Positions 12,910 through 24,562 of a stretch of 64,000 nt of DNA are shown piece by piece. Source of the DNA: Strongyloides papillosus (Eukaryota > Nematoda > Chromadorea > Rhabditida > Strongyloididae). Numbering within the stretch: position 1 is the stretch's first letter; each line of letters opens with the position of its first letter. The stretch is taken from NCBI GenBank assembly GCA_005656395.1, contig SRSI01000013.1, forward strand, positions 434,001 through 498,000, given 5' to 3'. The position numbers and the translations under genes are program-made. The notes below the pieces were generated by a model. It ran no database searches. It was given only the letters and a program-made list of their open reading frames with translations, and was not told the DNA's origin.

Positions 12910-14282
12910 TTTTATTTATTCCTTAAAAAATAATATTAATTAAAAATTTTATTGAACAGTAATAATATGTAATTAAAATTATTTTTTTATATAAAAGGAT
13001 AGTGCATGGAAAAAAAAAGTCTTGTTTTAATGATATGTATGATGTATGTTGTCAGATATTAAGAAGTTCAAAAAAATTGGCAAATAGAATTTGCTTTTAT
13101 TTTCCTTTCAATATTAAATAGTGAAGAAAAAAATACATCTTTTAAAATAAACATACATACATTAAATTTAAACGCCTTTACGTATGTAAATATATAAAAA
13201 ACCTTTTACTTTATGTGATAATTATTTAAAAAAGTAAACAATAAAAAAATACACAAACTACATTTTTGCAGTATAAAAATTGTAATAATATGGACTTAAT
13301 TTCTATATTGGTCAATACACTACCAACTTTCCGTGTCAAGACCAGTATATGCCAAATTTATTGAACAATGATTTCCTATAAATATAAGCTTAACGAAATA
13401 ATAATGGTAACTAAAAGTTTGTAGTCAAATTTATGGTAAACTTCAAATAATATTATTAGGTCATGTAACTAGACCTAGAAGGCTATGCAACTTTCAGAAT
13501 TAATATTTATATATGAAAGTAATTGAAAATGATATCAATACTCTCAGATAAATATTTTTAAAAGAGGATAAATAACAACAAAATTTGTTTGAAGCACACT
13601 TTTTCTGACATTTTTAAAGTGTGTTGGTACTTTTTTTCAAATTTTTTAAGTAATTTTCAAATTACGTAACAAAGTTTTACTTATGACTGTTTTTTACTAA
13701 CATAAATATATATCACATTCATTTAATTGTATAATTCAATATTACATCATAAGATGGTAATAAAAGATTAAGATAATTATATAAAACAAAAGAAATTATT
13801 TTAAGAAATCGTATATTTTAAAATGTTAATTACGTTATTTCTTTATTTTAATATTTCATTAAAATTCTATATATAGGTAAAAGTAAATTTTTAATAAAGG
13901 AAACATTTTATCTTCTAACTATTATTATTAATTAATTGTTATATAAGAAATAAAATACATTCTCTTTCACGTCTAAATTTAATTTCAATAAAAAGGGATT
14001 TCATATACCTTTATGCTAAATTGTTTTTATTTCTATTTAAATTAAATGTATTTTGAATTTAAAATTATCTTAATTTTGTTTCGTTATTAAATCAGCATAA
14101 AATACTTGATAAATTATTTAAAACTAAACAATAATTATAATCATTTTGTTTATATCGGTCATAATGGGATGGGATAATAAGAGATCCGGGTCATCCTAAA
14201 AGTTTGCAGATACCTGAGAATTATTAAATAAATATAATTAGAAAGAGAACATTGAAACGTCTGTTTATTTTCATTTGTGAAA
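12910..14282. other. Intergenic between divergent genes, 1.4 kb
   Basis: This is a shared upstream region for synaptojanin (-) and the proline-rich secreted gene (+). It contains slightly GC-richer patches at 13300-13380, 13450-13500 and 14155-14215 within AT-rich DNA. These may be regulatory, but I can assign no motif. No coding frame was found. Confidence 0.5.
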
Positions 14283-15213
14283 ATGAGAGTTTTTACAGTT
14301 ACTATTGGATTTATTTTACCAATATTGATAATCGGTGGAAGAATAGTCGATGTAAGTTTAACAAAAAAATAAAAATTTTTTCTAATTTTTTTTTAAGTTT
14401 GAAGGCCCTCAACCATCAAGACATATTCACTTATCATATAATAGAGATAGAATACCAGTAGAAAATTTTGATGGAGTTGTTATAAAAGCACATTCCTTAG
14501 GAAATTCAGGTGAAATTAGAAAAGCACCAGTAAAAACATATGTACAAGAAAATTATGAGCATCAACAACCAGTTATGACAGGTGTTGTTGGACAAGCACC
14601 TCAATCAGTTTTTACAGGAATTATTGGAAAAGTTTCTCAACCAAACAATTTATTACAAAATCCTTTTAACTTATTATTACCTAATGGGAATAATTTATTA
14701 GCTACTCCTAATCATATAATTGGTCATCCTTTATTACCACAACCCATATTAAGAGCAGATCAATTACCAAATAATCAAGTACCACCTGGTTATGTATTTG
14801 TACCAGGTCCATTAAGACCGAATGGCCTTCAACAAATGGCACCATCATTATTTGGTGCTCCAACACTTATTTCACCACCAATACAACAACAACTATCACT
14901 TTCACCAGGACAAGTTGTTACAGTTGCGCCAAATTTATTATCAAGTCATAATAATCATTTTACACCAATACCAGGTTTCCCAACATTTCCACCATTTACA
15001 ATGCCACCAGCATTTCATAAGTTAGTTCCAGAAGCAAGAGAAGCGAAAGAGAAAGCTGAACGCAAATATTCGCCAATAAAAAGTTATCACTCAGAAATGG
15101 ATATAAATACATTAGAAAGCCGTCTTCCTAAGACAAAACGTAGAAGTAGCAAACACAGATCTGAATTAGATGATAACAAATCTCAGGTATGGATGGTACC
15201 ATATTATAACTAA
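14283..15213 (+). CDS. Secreted proline/asparagine-rich protein, unknown function
   Basis: Exons are 14283-14351 and 14398-15213 (46-bp intron, phase 0), giving about 294 residues. The short first exon encodes a signal peptide (MRVFTVTIGFILPILIIGG), so this ATG is preferred over later ones. The mature part is low in cysteine and rich in Pro, Asn, Leu and Gln, for example PGYVFVPGPLRPNG and PGFPTFPPFTMPP. The C-terminal third switches to a charged, basic section (REAKEKAERK, PKTKRRSSKHR) and ends MVPYYN. Basic pairs could be protease sites, but no repeated peptide is released, so a neuropeptide precursor is not supported. I do not recognise the family. It could be a cuticle or extracellular-matrix component. 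Confidence 0.75.
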
Positions 15214-15277
15214 AAACCTAAAAACATATATGCAAACATTTTGTTTAATAATTTAAAATATAATAAAGTCTTTTTTA

Positions 15278-16728
15278 TTAATATCCAAAGATTTTTTGGA
15301 AATTTAAATAATTCCGCACTTTTAATCCAGGTCCATAGCCATATCTGTAATAATAGTAGATATGTTAAATAAATAAAAAGAAAAAAAATCACTTCAAACA
15401 TACTTATCTGGTTTTGGGCAATTAAAATCTAAGGAATATCTTTTTATCATTCTTTTCTCGAAATTATCCATTGCTCTTACAGCCAAAGGAAAGATATTAT
15501 CTTTTGCTAATTTAACACTTATAGATTCATCGTACGATTTAATTCCTTGATGAAACATAAATACATCTTGAGCTATAACAAATTGATACTTCTGATAGCA
15601 CATTTCCCAACGCTAAAAATAGATTAAAATTATAAAAAAATTAGATTTTCTTTATTATCTACCAAAACAGTATTATCTCTAACAGGGTAAAAAAACGATT
15701 CATCATGATATGGTATATCAGTTAATGAGACAAATTGTGGTTCCCATTGAGAATTAGAAAGATTTGTAATAAATTGATATTCTGTATCGTCACCGTCTTT
15801 TTCTGGATATAAAAGCCAATCGTTTAATAAAGGTATCTTATGTGCTGACATGTAATGATGAAACTCAAAAGCTTTTTTCTCCTTAATATACTCTTCTAAC
15901 AATCCCTTTCTCTCCGGCAGGAGAGTAATGTTTTTTGAAATTTCAAAAATTCTATATGTCAAGGCATATTTCCCTTTTTTTGATAAAAATTTTTTCCCTA
16001 AATTAATCATTTTCTTTTCAAAATTTTTTGAAAATAAATGATTCATATCAGCAATGAGAATATATTTAGAATTCGAGTTTTGTCGGGCAAAATTTCTTGC
16101 TACATTTATTGGATAATTGTTGAGTTGTTTTGCCTTATCAAACATTGATACGTTTTTGTTTATTGTCCCCCCACAAGTTAAAGAATAATTTTTAATTTTA
16201 AAATAAAACTTTACTTCTTCTTTAAAACTGTAAATGTCATGAACAATGTATTTGTCAGTAGGTTTTGTATATAGAAAATGTACACTTAATTTTTCTTTTG
16301 CCTCTCTTATCTCAAAATATAAATTATCTAAAAAATATAACATGCATGAGGTTTCTACTGATATTTTAGATATTTTTTCTCCAAAGGTTATGGCTATTGA
16401 TATAGGTCCATCCCAATTATATATATGAGTTTTAAGGTCATTTGATATGTATTCATAGCTTGAATGTAATATTAATGTTATTCTCTCTGTTTCATTTCTT
16501 GAAAAAATTTCACTTTTATATATGAATGGTACTTTAGAAAATGATTTTTTTGTTATATAACTTAATATTAATAGAAAATGAATAAAAAAATATGTGATGG
16601 TCTTACTTTTGAGGAACTGTTACATCTAATGGATCTTGTGTAATAATGAATAGCAATCGTAAATATATCAATAAAGTTATAAAAATAGTAAGGAGTATTT
16701 TTAGAGGTCTATGTGATATTTTATTCAT
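15278..16728 (-). CDS. GT49-family glycosyltransferase (B4GAT1/LARGE-like, nematode bgnt type)
   Basis: Exons are 16607-16728, 15663-16560, 15404-15612 and 15278-15344, giving about 431 residues. All four joins keep frame. The second exon starts after TATTAAG because the nearer AAAG acceptor would hit a stop. The first exon encodes a short cytoplasmic tail and one membrane anchor (residues about 10-30), so this is a type II Golgi protein. The lumenal domain matches glycosyltransferase family 49: HSSYEYIS, NWDGPISIAI, YPINVARNFARQNSNSKYIL, DIPYHDESFF and RWEMCYQKYQFVIAQDVFMFHQG. Family members add sugars to O-mannosyl or matriglycan-type glycans. The metal-binding DxD site reads DMN here (IADMNHLF). 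The gene is convergent with the proline-rich gene, with only 64 bp between stop codons. Confidence 0.88.
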
Positions 16729-17248
16729 AATATAAATAAATATTTATAAACATTTGATTTGTTTAGTAATTTAATGTTTTTATCTTTATAATAGATACTG
16801 CTTTTAAATTGATATTTAACTCTTTAAAAAACTTTGTAATCATTAAAATTTAATTAAATACAAAGATTCTATCTATATTCAATGAGGTCATTAATAAATA
16901 TCCATTTTCGTAAATACTTTAACAATAATATGTCAACAAAATTCATCCGTTGAATATTAAAAAAAGATTGTTACTATCTTTTATCTAAACGACTTTTGTC
17001 TGCCGTTAAAATACCTTCCTCATTTAAATTTTTTTTAAATAATGACAAGTCAAATTTTATTAATTTACTTTGCGAAACATTATCAAAAAGTTAAATTTTG
17101 GATCGCACAAAAAAATACTTTATTTGATTCCTAGATTTCTTATTTAATACTTCAAATATATAGAAATCAGATTATTTTTTTTAAAATCCAGTTACAAAGA
17201 TTATTAAAATAAAAGCAATTTTCATTTAAATAAAAATTATTGTAAAAC
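16729..17248. other. Intergenic, 520 bp
   Basis: This is AT-rich spacer between the ATIC 3' end and the glycosyltransferase start. Nothing recognisable was seen. Confidence 0.6.
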
Positions 17249-20200
17249 TTAATGGTGAAAAAGTCGTAATCCTGTGTGTATTAAGACCATATCATGTTCA
17301 TTACATGCTTGAATAATTTCATCATCGCTAGAAGATCCACCAGGTGAAGCAACAAACTTGACTCCATATTGATTTGCGCAGTCAATATTATCACGATAAG
17401 GAAAAAATGCATCGGAACTTATGACAACATTTTTCAATTTACCTATCCATTCTTTACGTTGCTCCTGAAAAATCAATTTATAAACATTTTCCTTTTTTAA
17501 TAACAATTTTTAATAGTTTAATGTATAAATTATTATTATTTTGCTAGTTAAAAAATATACTCGGACAGTAGTTGTGTTTATTTACCTTGATGATCTTTTT
17601 AATCATATATATCATCTCTATATATCATTTATTTTATATCAAAATTTTATAAAAAGAATGCATATATAACCTGCTTACTTTTAAAATGATCACAATATAA
17701 AATGCTATTAAGATACATGAAATGCTTTTACAAAGTAAAAATTTTTGATTATAAACGCATAGTAAAAAATATATGTTTCATTCCTTCTAACATATAATAG
17801 ACAAAATAACTAAACAAAATTAAAAGAAGACATCAAACATGTAGTTATTCAATTAATTTTTTCATATTGTGTATTAATACATTAAATTTTTTCTGGTATA
17901 TCAAGCATGTAGTAATAAAAAATATGAATTATGTATAAATTTATATTTAAATAAATACAATAATTTTACGCTACTTTTGAAATTATTTAAAATGGCTTTA
18001 CTTTTTTTTACTATTCATTCCAGTAATTTTATAGATATTTATGATAGATATATAAAACTTACAATTGTAAAAGGTTCAACAGTCTCTGTAAAATAATTTT
18101 GCCATTGTAAATTTGTTATCTCTTTTCCCAAGACACCTGATACTAATATATCAATTATATTTGATTTTTCCGAACGTTTTATGTTCGCTTTCCATGGTAA
18201 TTCTAAAACTTTTGGATGTTGACGTAACCACCTAAAAATGATTTCATTACATGTAAATATTAAAAAAATTTAATCTTTAATATTTTAATACTTATGCTCA
18301 TTAATTTTACCAGTAGTATCTTAACAAATTCGTTATTTATTTTTGAGTATATAACTGTTGATTAAAATAAATTTAACACCTTAGGGTTTTTAAAGTATCT
18401 ATACATCACAGAGTATTTTATTATACTTATATAATTTATGTTATAGTCATTCTTTTTATACAACTTTTTCAAAATCATTCAAATTGTTGTATGATGAATG
18501 CCTAAGCATATACTAAATTTAGTTTTATAAATGTTAATTTTCAATTTAATTTGTGTAATGTATCTTTTTAAAAAGACAACCTATATTATTTAAATTTTAG
18601 ATAAATTGTGTTTTTGATATAAAACAACGTCATTTCATTACTTTAAGAAAAATAAAAATTTTATCAGATATATATACTTGAAATTTTTGTAAATTTAAAT
18701 ATAAAGCTAAAATACTGAAATAGTATCAATTTTATTTTTTAGTGGTAAAATAATATAAAATTTTAATATATATTAACACATTATGTCAAAACAACAGATA
18801 GTATGATAATTATTATATTTAAACTAAAAAAATATTTTTTTTAGAAATTATTATTATATATATTTTGAAAATTAATCTAGTATAATAATGAGATTAATGA
18901 CTGTATATGGATTTCTATTATTAATTTTTGCTTGTGTTGTTGCATCGCAAAATGATCCCTATACAGGAGGTTTGTTTTTCTATTATAATGTGACATAATA
19001 ACAGTTATAATAATTTCAATTTTAGGTATACCGGACAATTTTACAATGGAATTTAAAAATGAGTGTTTAAAGGCTATGTGTAAGGCAGATAGTGGATGCC
19101 AACAGCAAGGATGTTCACTTGATATCCACCAACGACTAGGATGTGGTTATTTTAGGATGAATATTTTTCAATATAAGCAATGCTTTCAGCCTGGAAGAAA
19201 AATTGGGGAGGATGTAGAATCAGCATGGATAAGGTGCTCTGAAGATTATGATTGTTCATCCAATTGTATAATGCAAGTGGCAGCTAGATTTCGATTAAAA
19301 TGTTATGGTAAAAGTCCATGTGAACTTTTATCTCGTACACATGATGGTGGTGCTAATGGTTGTAGGACTGGGGCAACTATGCCATACTGGCACCATGTAA
19401 AAGAATTATGTCCGGATTGTTAACAAAAAGAATTATTTTTTCCCCTAACATTGTATCTTTATATAATGTATATATAAAACTTTTTTGGTCATAGGTTATT
19501 GATAAATTTTATTTTATCCTTACCAATTGACAGCCTTCTCACCAGCTAACCTTGTGCAATGAATTCTACTTTGTTGACCAGCTCCAATTCCTATAACTTG
19601 CCCATTATAAGCAAAGCATACACAATTTGATTGAGTATATTTTACAGCAATCGTAGCAACAATCAAATCATCAATGACACTTTTTGGTAACTATAAATGA
19701 AAAAAACATAAAAATGATAAATAATATATGGAAACAGAGAAATTTTTAGCTTTATTTATGTATATATAATATATTTTTATTTTAACATTTTTTTACACTC
19801 GATATTAAATGTTATTCATTAAAATGATATATTACTTACATTTTTATTTTCCGAAACAATGTTTTGAAACAATTCGCTATTTATTGTTGCATTGTTTCTT
19901 TTTTGTTTTAATTTTAAACCAAATATGGTTCGTACTTCATCCTCTGATGGTAAATATTTGGGATCTATTTTTAATACAGTATAATTACCATTTTTTTTCT
20001 TTGCCAAAAGAGATAAAGCATTCTCATCATAGTCAGGAGCTATTACACCATCTGATACTTCACGATTTATTACTTTTGCTGTTAACTCATCACACTTCTC
20101 AGATAAAGCAATGAAATCACCATAAGAAGACATTCTATCAGCTCCTATAAATTTTAAATAAGTATTTGAAAGACATAAGTTAAGCACACTATCATAATTA

Positions 20201-21655
20201 ATTTTATAAATAATGTATAATATCAATCTTCAAAAAAAACATATGCAATTTTTACAAGATCACCGACTACATATAATATGATGTAATACAAAACAAATTT
20301 AAGGTATTTGAAACTTTGATAACATATAAGGTTGAGGATATATTTATAAGCAACTTGATAAAATCAAAAGACTTTTAACATCAAAATAATGGTAGACGCT
20401 GAAAATATTTATTATGGTAACACTCTCACACAATCGTTCTCCAAATCATAACATACCCATAACTTTGTGAATCTTACGAATATGTTTTGTTTCAAGTACC
20501 CAGTATTGTTCTATTACAAATTAATTTCTTGTATTTTTTATACTTATAAGTTTGATTAACTTACCTCTAGCTCTAGCATATGCTGCAGCTAAACTGGGTT
20601 TAACTTTATCTAAATTCAAATCCTTTACCATACATGATTGTGCTTCAGCATCACTTAATGGATATCCTACAGCTGCTCCAGCTGGGCTTACATGTTTAAA
20701 AGATGCTGCTGCAGGTAAATTTGTTGCATAAGCAATTTCACTTACTAATTGCCATGCATTTAAACCATCCAAAATATTAATATAGCCCGGAGAACCATTC
20801 AAAACTAACATTTTAAAAAGAATGTATATTTAAGAATGTGAAAATGATAGTTTTTAACCAACCTTTAATAGGCATATCTTGTTGCACTGCAAATAATTTA
20901 CTATCTTCTTCTTGGTTTGTAGTTGTTCCGTACTTTAATGGCAACTGTCTTTTGCCATTACCAACAAACTGACGTCGCATAAATCCACTTATAGACTCGT
21001 CGTATGAAGCTGTTTGTTCAAAGGCCTAAAAAAGAAAATTAGGAAATTAGAAAAATTTTAAATACAATAGGCTTATTGAAATTTTGTTTTAACCTAATAC
21101 ACACTAAATACTTTAAAGATTTTATTTTCTAATTTAAGCATCCTATATTGTAAATATATCTATCTTTTTTTTGCTGGGTTATATTTTCTTTTAAAATATT
21201 AATATAAATAGTTTTTTTTGATGAATTGTTTTATTTACAACTATAAATTTTTTTACTATAAGCTTAATATTTTCAATGGAATGAAAAAAGGTCTATCAGC
21301 ACTTCTAAATAAAAATGATATCATAAAAGTAATCTTTAAATATCAAAATAATTGTATATCATTTATTCATATCTACTTTAATCACAACTTGAATAATGCA
21401 ACTCATTTTATTAGTATTATTGTCTATTGAATAACCCAAAATTATAGTAAAAAACAAATTTTTTTTCTGTTTTAGAAATTTTTAATTATAAAATACCATT
21501 CTTGATAAAAAATTTTTCCTTCGTGTTTGATGAGACTCAGTCAACCTTGTTGAAGAAGATGACCTGCCCTGTGAATTGTGAATCGCTCGACCATCTTCTG
21601 ATCTACAATCAATATCATTGTTCCGGAAACGTGCCATAGAAGAAATTCTCGACAT
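17249..21655 (-). CDS. atic: ATIC-type AICAR formyltransferase lacking a visible IMP-cyclohydrolase domain
   Basis: Seven exons (21497-21655, 20863-21025, 20565-20804, 19840-20144, 19524-19690, 18063-18231, 17249-17464) join without a frame break into about 472 residues. Exons 2-7 follow ATIC in order, from [15 protein letters not shown] to the typical C-terminus LRLFHH. The AICAR-transformylase residues are present: [13 protein letters not shown] (Lys-His pair), [30 protein letters not shown]. This domain performs the tenth step of de novo purine synthesis in the cytosol. Normal ATIC is about 590 residues, with roughly 180 residues of IMP cyclohydrolase before the AFxxTAxYDE segment. Here that domain is replaced by a 53-residue Ser/Arg-rich exon (starting [14 protein letters not shown]) with no cyclohydrolase resemblance. 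The substrate motif normally like RYGMNPHQ reads KYGTTTNQ. The first exon is less certain than the others. Intron 5 contains a lysozyme gene on the opposite strand. Confidence 0.9.
18888..19423 (+). CDS. Invertebrate-type (i-type) lysozyme / destabilase, nested in ATIC intron
   Basis: Exons are 18888-18969 and 19026-19423 (56-bp intron), giving 159 residues. A signal peptide ([20 protein letters not shown]) indicates secretion. The mature protein has the cysteine-dense i-type lysozyme pattern: [53 protein letters not shown], and [15 protein letters not shown]. The family cleaves peptidoglycan, and nematode members act in gut defence or digestion of bacteria. The usual catalytic Glu before SGC is Asp here (ADSGC), while the second catalytic Asp (SLDI) is kept, so activity is uncertain. 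It lies wholly inside the 1.3-kb ATIC intron (18232-19523), on the other strand, with its own TATA-like stretch (about 18857-18864) roughly 30 bp before the ATG. Its stop codon is 100 bp from the flanking ATIC exon. Confidence 0.92.
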
Positions 21656-24562
21656 AATGGATGCTTTTCTTTTTAAATAATTAAGTAGAAAATTTTTAAT
21701 GACAGGTCTTTTAGAATATTAAAGTAAGTATGGAAAATTTTTTGAACTATTAAAATAGATAAAAAAATGAATTTTAGTTGGAAAAGAAATTTCGTCACTT
21801 TCTCGAGAAAATAGAAGCATTTGCATGCTTTGATTGATTTGCCGTTAATAAATAAATTTTGAAGTCACTTATCCAGTATGAAACTACTGAAGTGTACGAT
21901 AAAGATTTCTAGAAATGCAAAATTCATTTTTCATTTGTTATAGAGATCTTTAAAAAAAATTTAAATATGAAATTAAATATATTTAAGTATGAAAGGATAA
22001 AAAGAATAAGTTAATAATATGTAATAAGGAGATAAGAATTATAATTACAATTTATAAAAAAATTGAAATATCTTTATATAAAATGTAGTATAATTTGATT
22101 TAAAGATATTATCCACTACATATTGATAATAATACTTTTATATAAAGAGGAAAATACTGGTTGAAACCTTGAATGATTATCTCTTTATAAAACTAACACT
22201 CTATTATAAATAAAATTATTTTATTTTTAACACCTAACCATAAGACAAAAACGATTTGATTACTAAAAGTTACGATCCCTTTGCGTTAACTTTTCCAATA
22301 CAATTCATTATTATTTCTATGGCAATTGCGGATATTTGACAATTTGTATAAAATTAATTTAGATAAACTATTTTCAATAATCCTTTTTAAAAGCTGGTTA
22401 CCCCAACAAAATGAGCACATCACATTTCAAAACTCAGTTTTATAAAATAAAATAGATAAAAAGAAATATATATTTACAATTATATATATGTGAAATTTCA
22501 ATTTTTAAGTAATGTACAAGAAATATTTTTAATTGAAGAATCGGTAACATATAACTTTTTGAAAATCATTTATTATATAAAAAGTTGTTTGAAAAAAAGA
22601 AAATTAAATGGAAATAGTTAAAATAAAGTGAAATAATACTATGTTTCAGAGAAAAAGTTTTTTATCAAACAATAAATTATTACACTTTTTTATTGAGGAT
22701 TATAAATTTTTATAACTTAAAACTATTAGAGAAAGAAAAAAAATATGTTTCTTTAGATGTCTTATAAATAGTTTAAAAAATGTATCATTTTTGTTAATTA
22801 CCTTTTTAATCAAATTTACAATAAATTTCGTTTTTTTAATACAAATAATAAGGAAGATACGAGTTGCATTACTCAATTGTATTTCATTTATTCTCAAAAC
22901 TCAATGAAGTAGAATGATATTTTTCACATGTGTGTATAAAAATGTAAAATTAAATAAAATCGTTTTTTTTAACTTACCTTATCAATTTGTTTGTTGTGTA
23001 ACAATATATCTAAGTAATTTTATGAGATGTACAAATATTTAGTTATTCAAAATTTTTCTTATTTCAATCTTTTGTTAAAAAATGTTGCATACAAATGTCT
23101 TTACGTTTCTTTATCTAAAACATTATCAATCTCATTAGTACTTTCTTTCCAATCTTATTATTTTTTATTATCTTTATAGAAAATAATGTTATATGGTATT
23201 ACAAAACTTAATAAGAGAAACACAGCATAATTATTCGTCTTTTTACTTAAAATTTACAACAAAAAAACTTATTCCCGAAGGTTACTTTTTGAGTTAACAA
23301 AATCTTACAAAATAACTTAGATACAGATTCATATTTTTACTTATTTGCTTTATTAAAAATTTTTAAAGGAAAAAGAAAAGATAGATAGTAATATAAATAT
23401 ACCATTGATAAAGAAGACAAATGTGATACATACATTTTTTAAAAAATATCAAATATTTAAGACCTTTAAAAAATGATATTTATTGATAAAAAATGTTGTA
23501 AATGTTAATTTTTATTATTTCAGAGTAATTGGTAATTTAAAAATCATCATAATTATGAATAATTACTTATAGTTTTTTAAAGTAAAATGGATATTTAAAA
23601 AAATATGTATCCAGGGAGAAATGTTAATTGAAGGAAAATAATTTACTTTTATAGTTGTATTCATGGTCAATTTATGATTGTTTGTTATGTTTTTTTATAA
23701 AAAAACAGCAAAAAAAATCATTGTACTTGAAAGGTTGAAAAAAAGGAAATGAGATGAATTATTTATGTTTGAACAAAAAATCAACTGGGTTTTTTTTGTT
23801 ATTGTTATATTTTACCACTTTACTTTAAATTCAAAAGTTTATTTTTATCAAATACTCATAAAATACATTTAATTTCTATTAGTACTATTTTAAACTAAAA
23901 CTATCTGTTTGTTTGCATTTTTAATGTAATATTATTTATAATGTGTTAAAACGATTAATAAATACAGTGTTTATGTATTTGTATGATTTACCAAAATATT
24001 AATTTAAAGATAATAAATCTTTTAATAGTACTTTGTCATTCTATAGTCTATTGCAGTCTATTTAATGGTAGATATAATGTCTAAAACGACTTTCCAAGCC
24101 ATTCGTGCTATCATAATTTCAACAATATAAATAAGAAATATTTCAATGACATATATTACATTGTTGTGATATAAAAAAAATTTATAAGAAACATTTTGAC
24201 TTTACTACAACACATTTTACTTCCTTCCAAATTATTAAAATAATTTTTTTTAGAAGAATAACTTTTTTTCTGTGTTTATTCTTGTAAAAGTAATGTAATT
24301 TTTTCTGCTTTGATAATTTAAATTTTTTTATGCCTTTTTACCAAACTATTAAAACTAAATTCAAGTAAAAAATTTATTTTAAGTTGTTGAAAATCAAATT
24401 TTTTTTAAAATGTAAATTTGGCGACTAAAGTATTAAATTTATAAAAATAATTTTTGCCCCTTATATAAATTATATATTCATTTTTAAACATTAAATATTT
24501 ATATCTTTTTAATTCTAATAATTATTCAAATATTTTATATTCTAGAGTTTAAAGTTGTAACA
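21656..24562. other. Intergenic, 2.9 kb, no cyclohydrolase exon
   Basis: This lies between divergent ATIC (-) and NAPRT (+). I read it specifically for a missing ATIC N-terminal domain on the minus strand and found no frame resembling an MGS-like/IMP cyclohydrolase domain. An open frame at 22700-22897 (-) is Lys/Ile/Phe-rich and looks like chance. A slightly GC-richer patch lies at 21530-21900, around and upstream of the first ATIC exon. Confidence 0.6.
24544..24545 (+). other. Probable trans-splice acceptor of NAPRT
   Basis: The sequence TATATTCTAG ends 17 bp before the NAPRT ATG and matches a nematode 3' splice site. No upstream exon is evident, so a spliced leader is the likely partner. 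Confidence 0.4.

Noticed and set aside
21218..21430. Missing ATIC exon or separate small gene in the first ATIC intron
   Set aside because: It lies on the opposite strand, is rich in Asn, Ile and Phe from AT bias, and lacks cyclohydrolase motifs.
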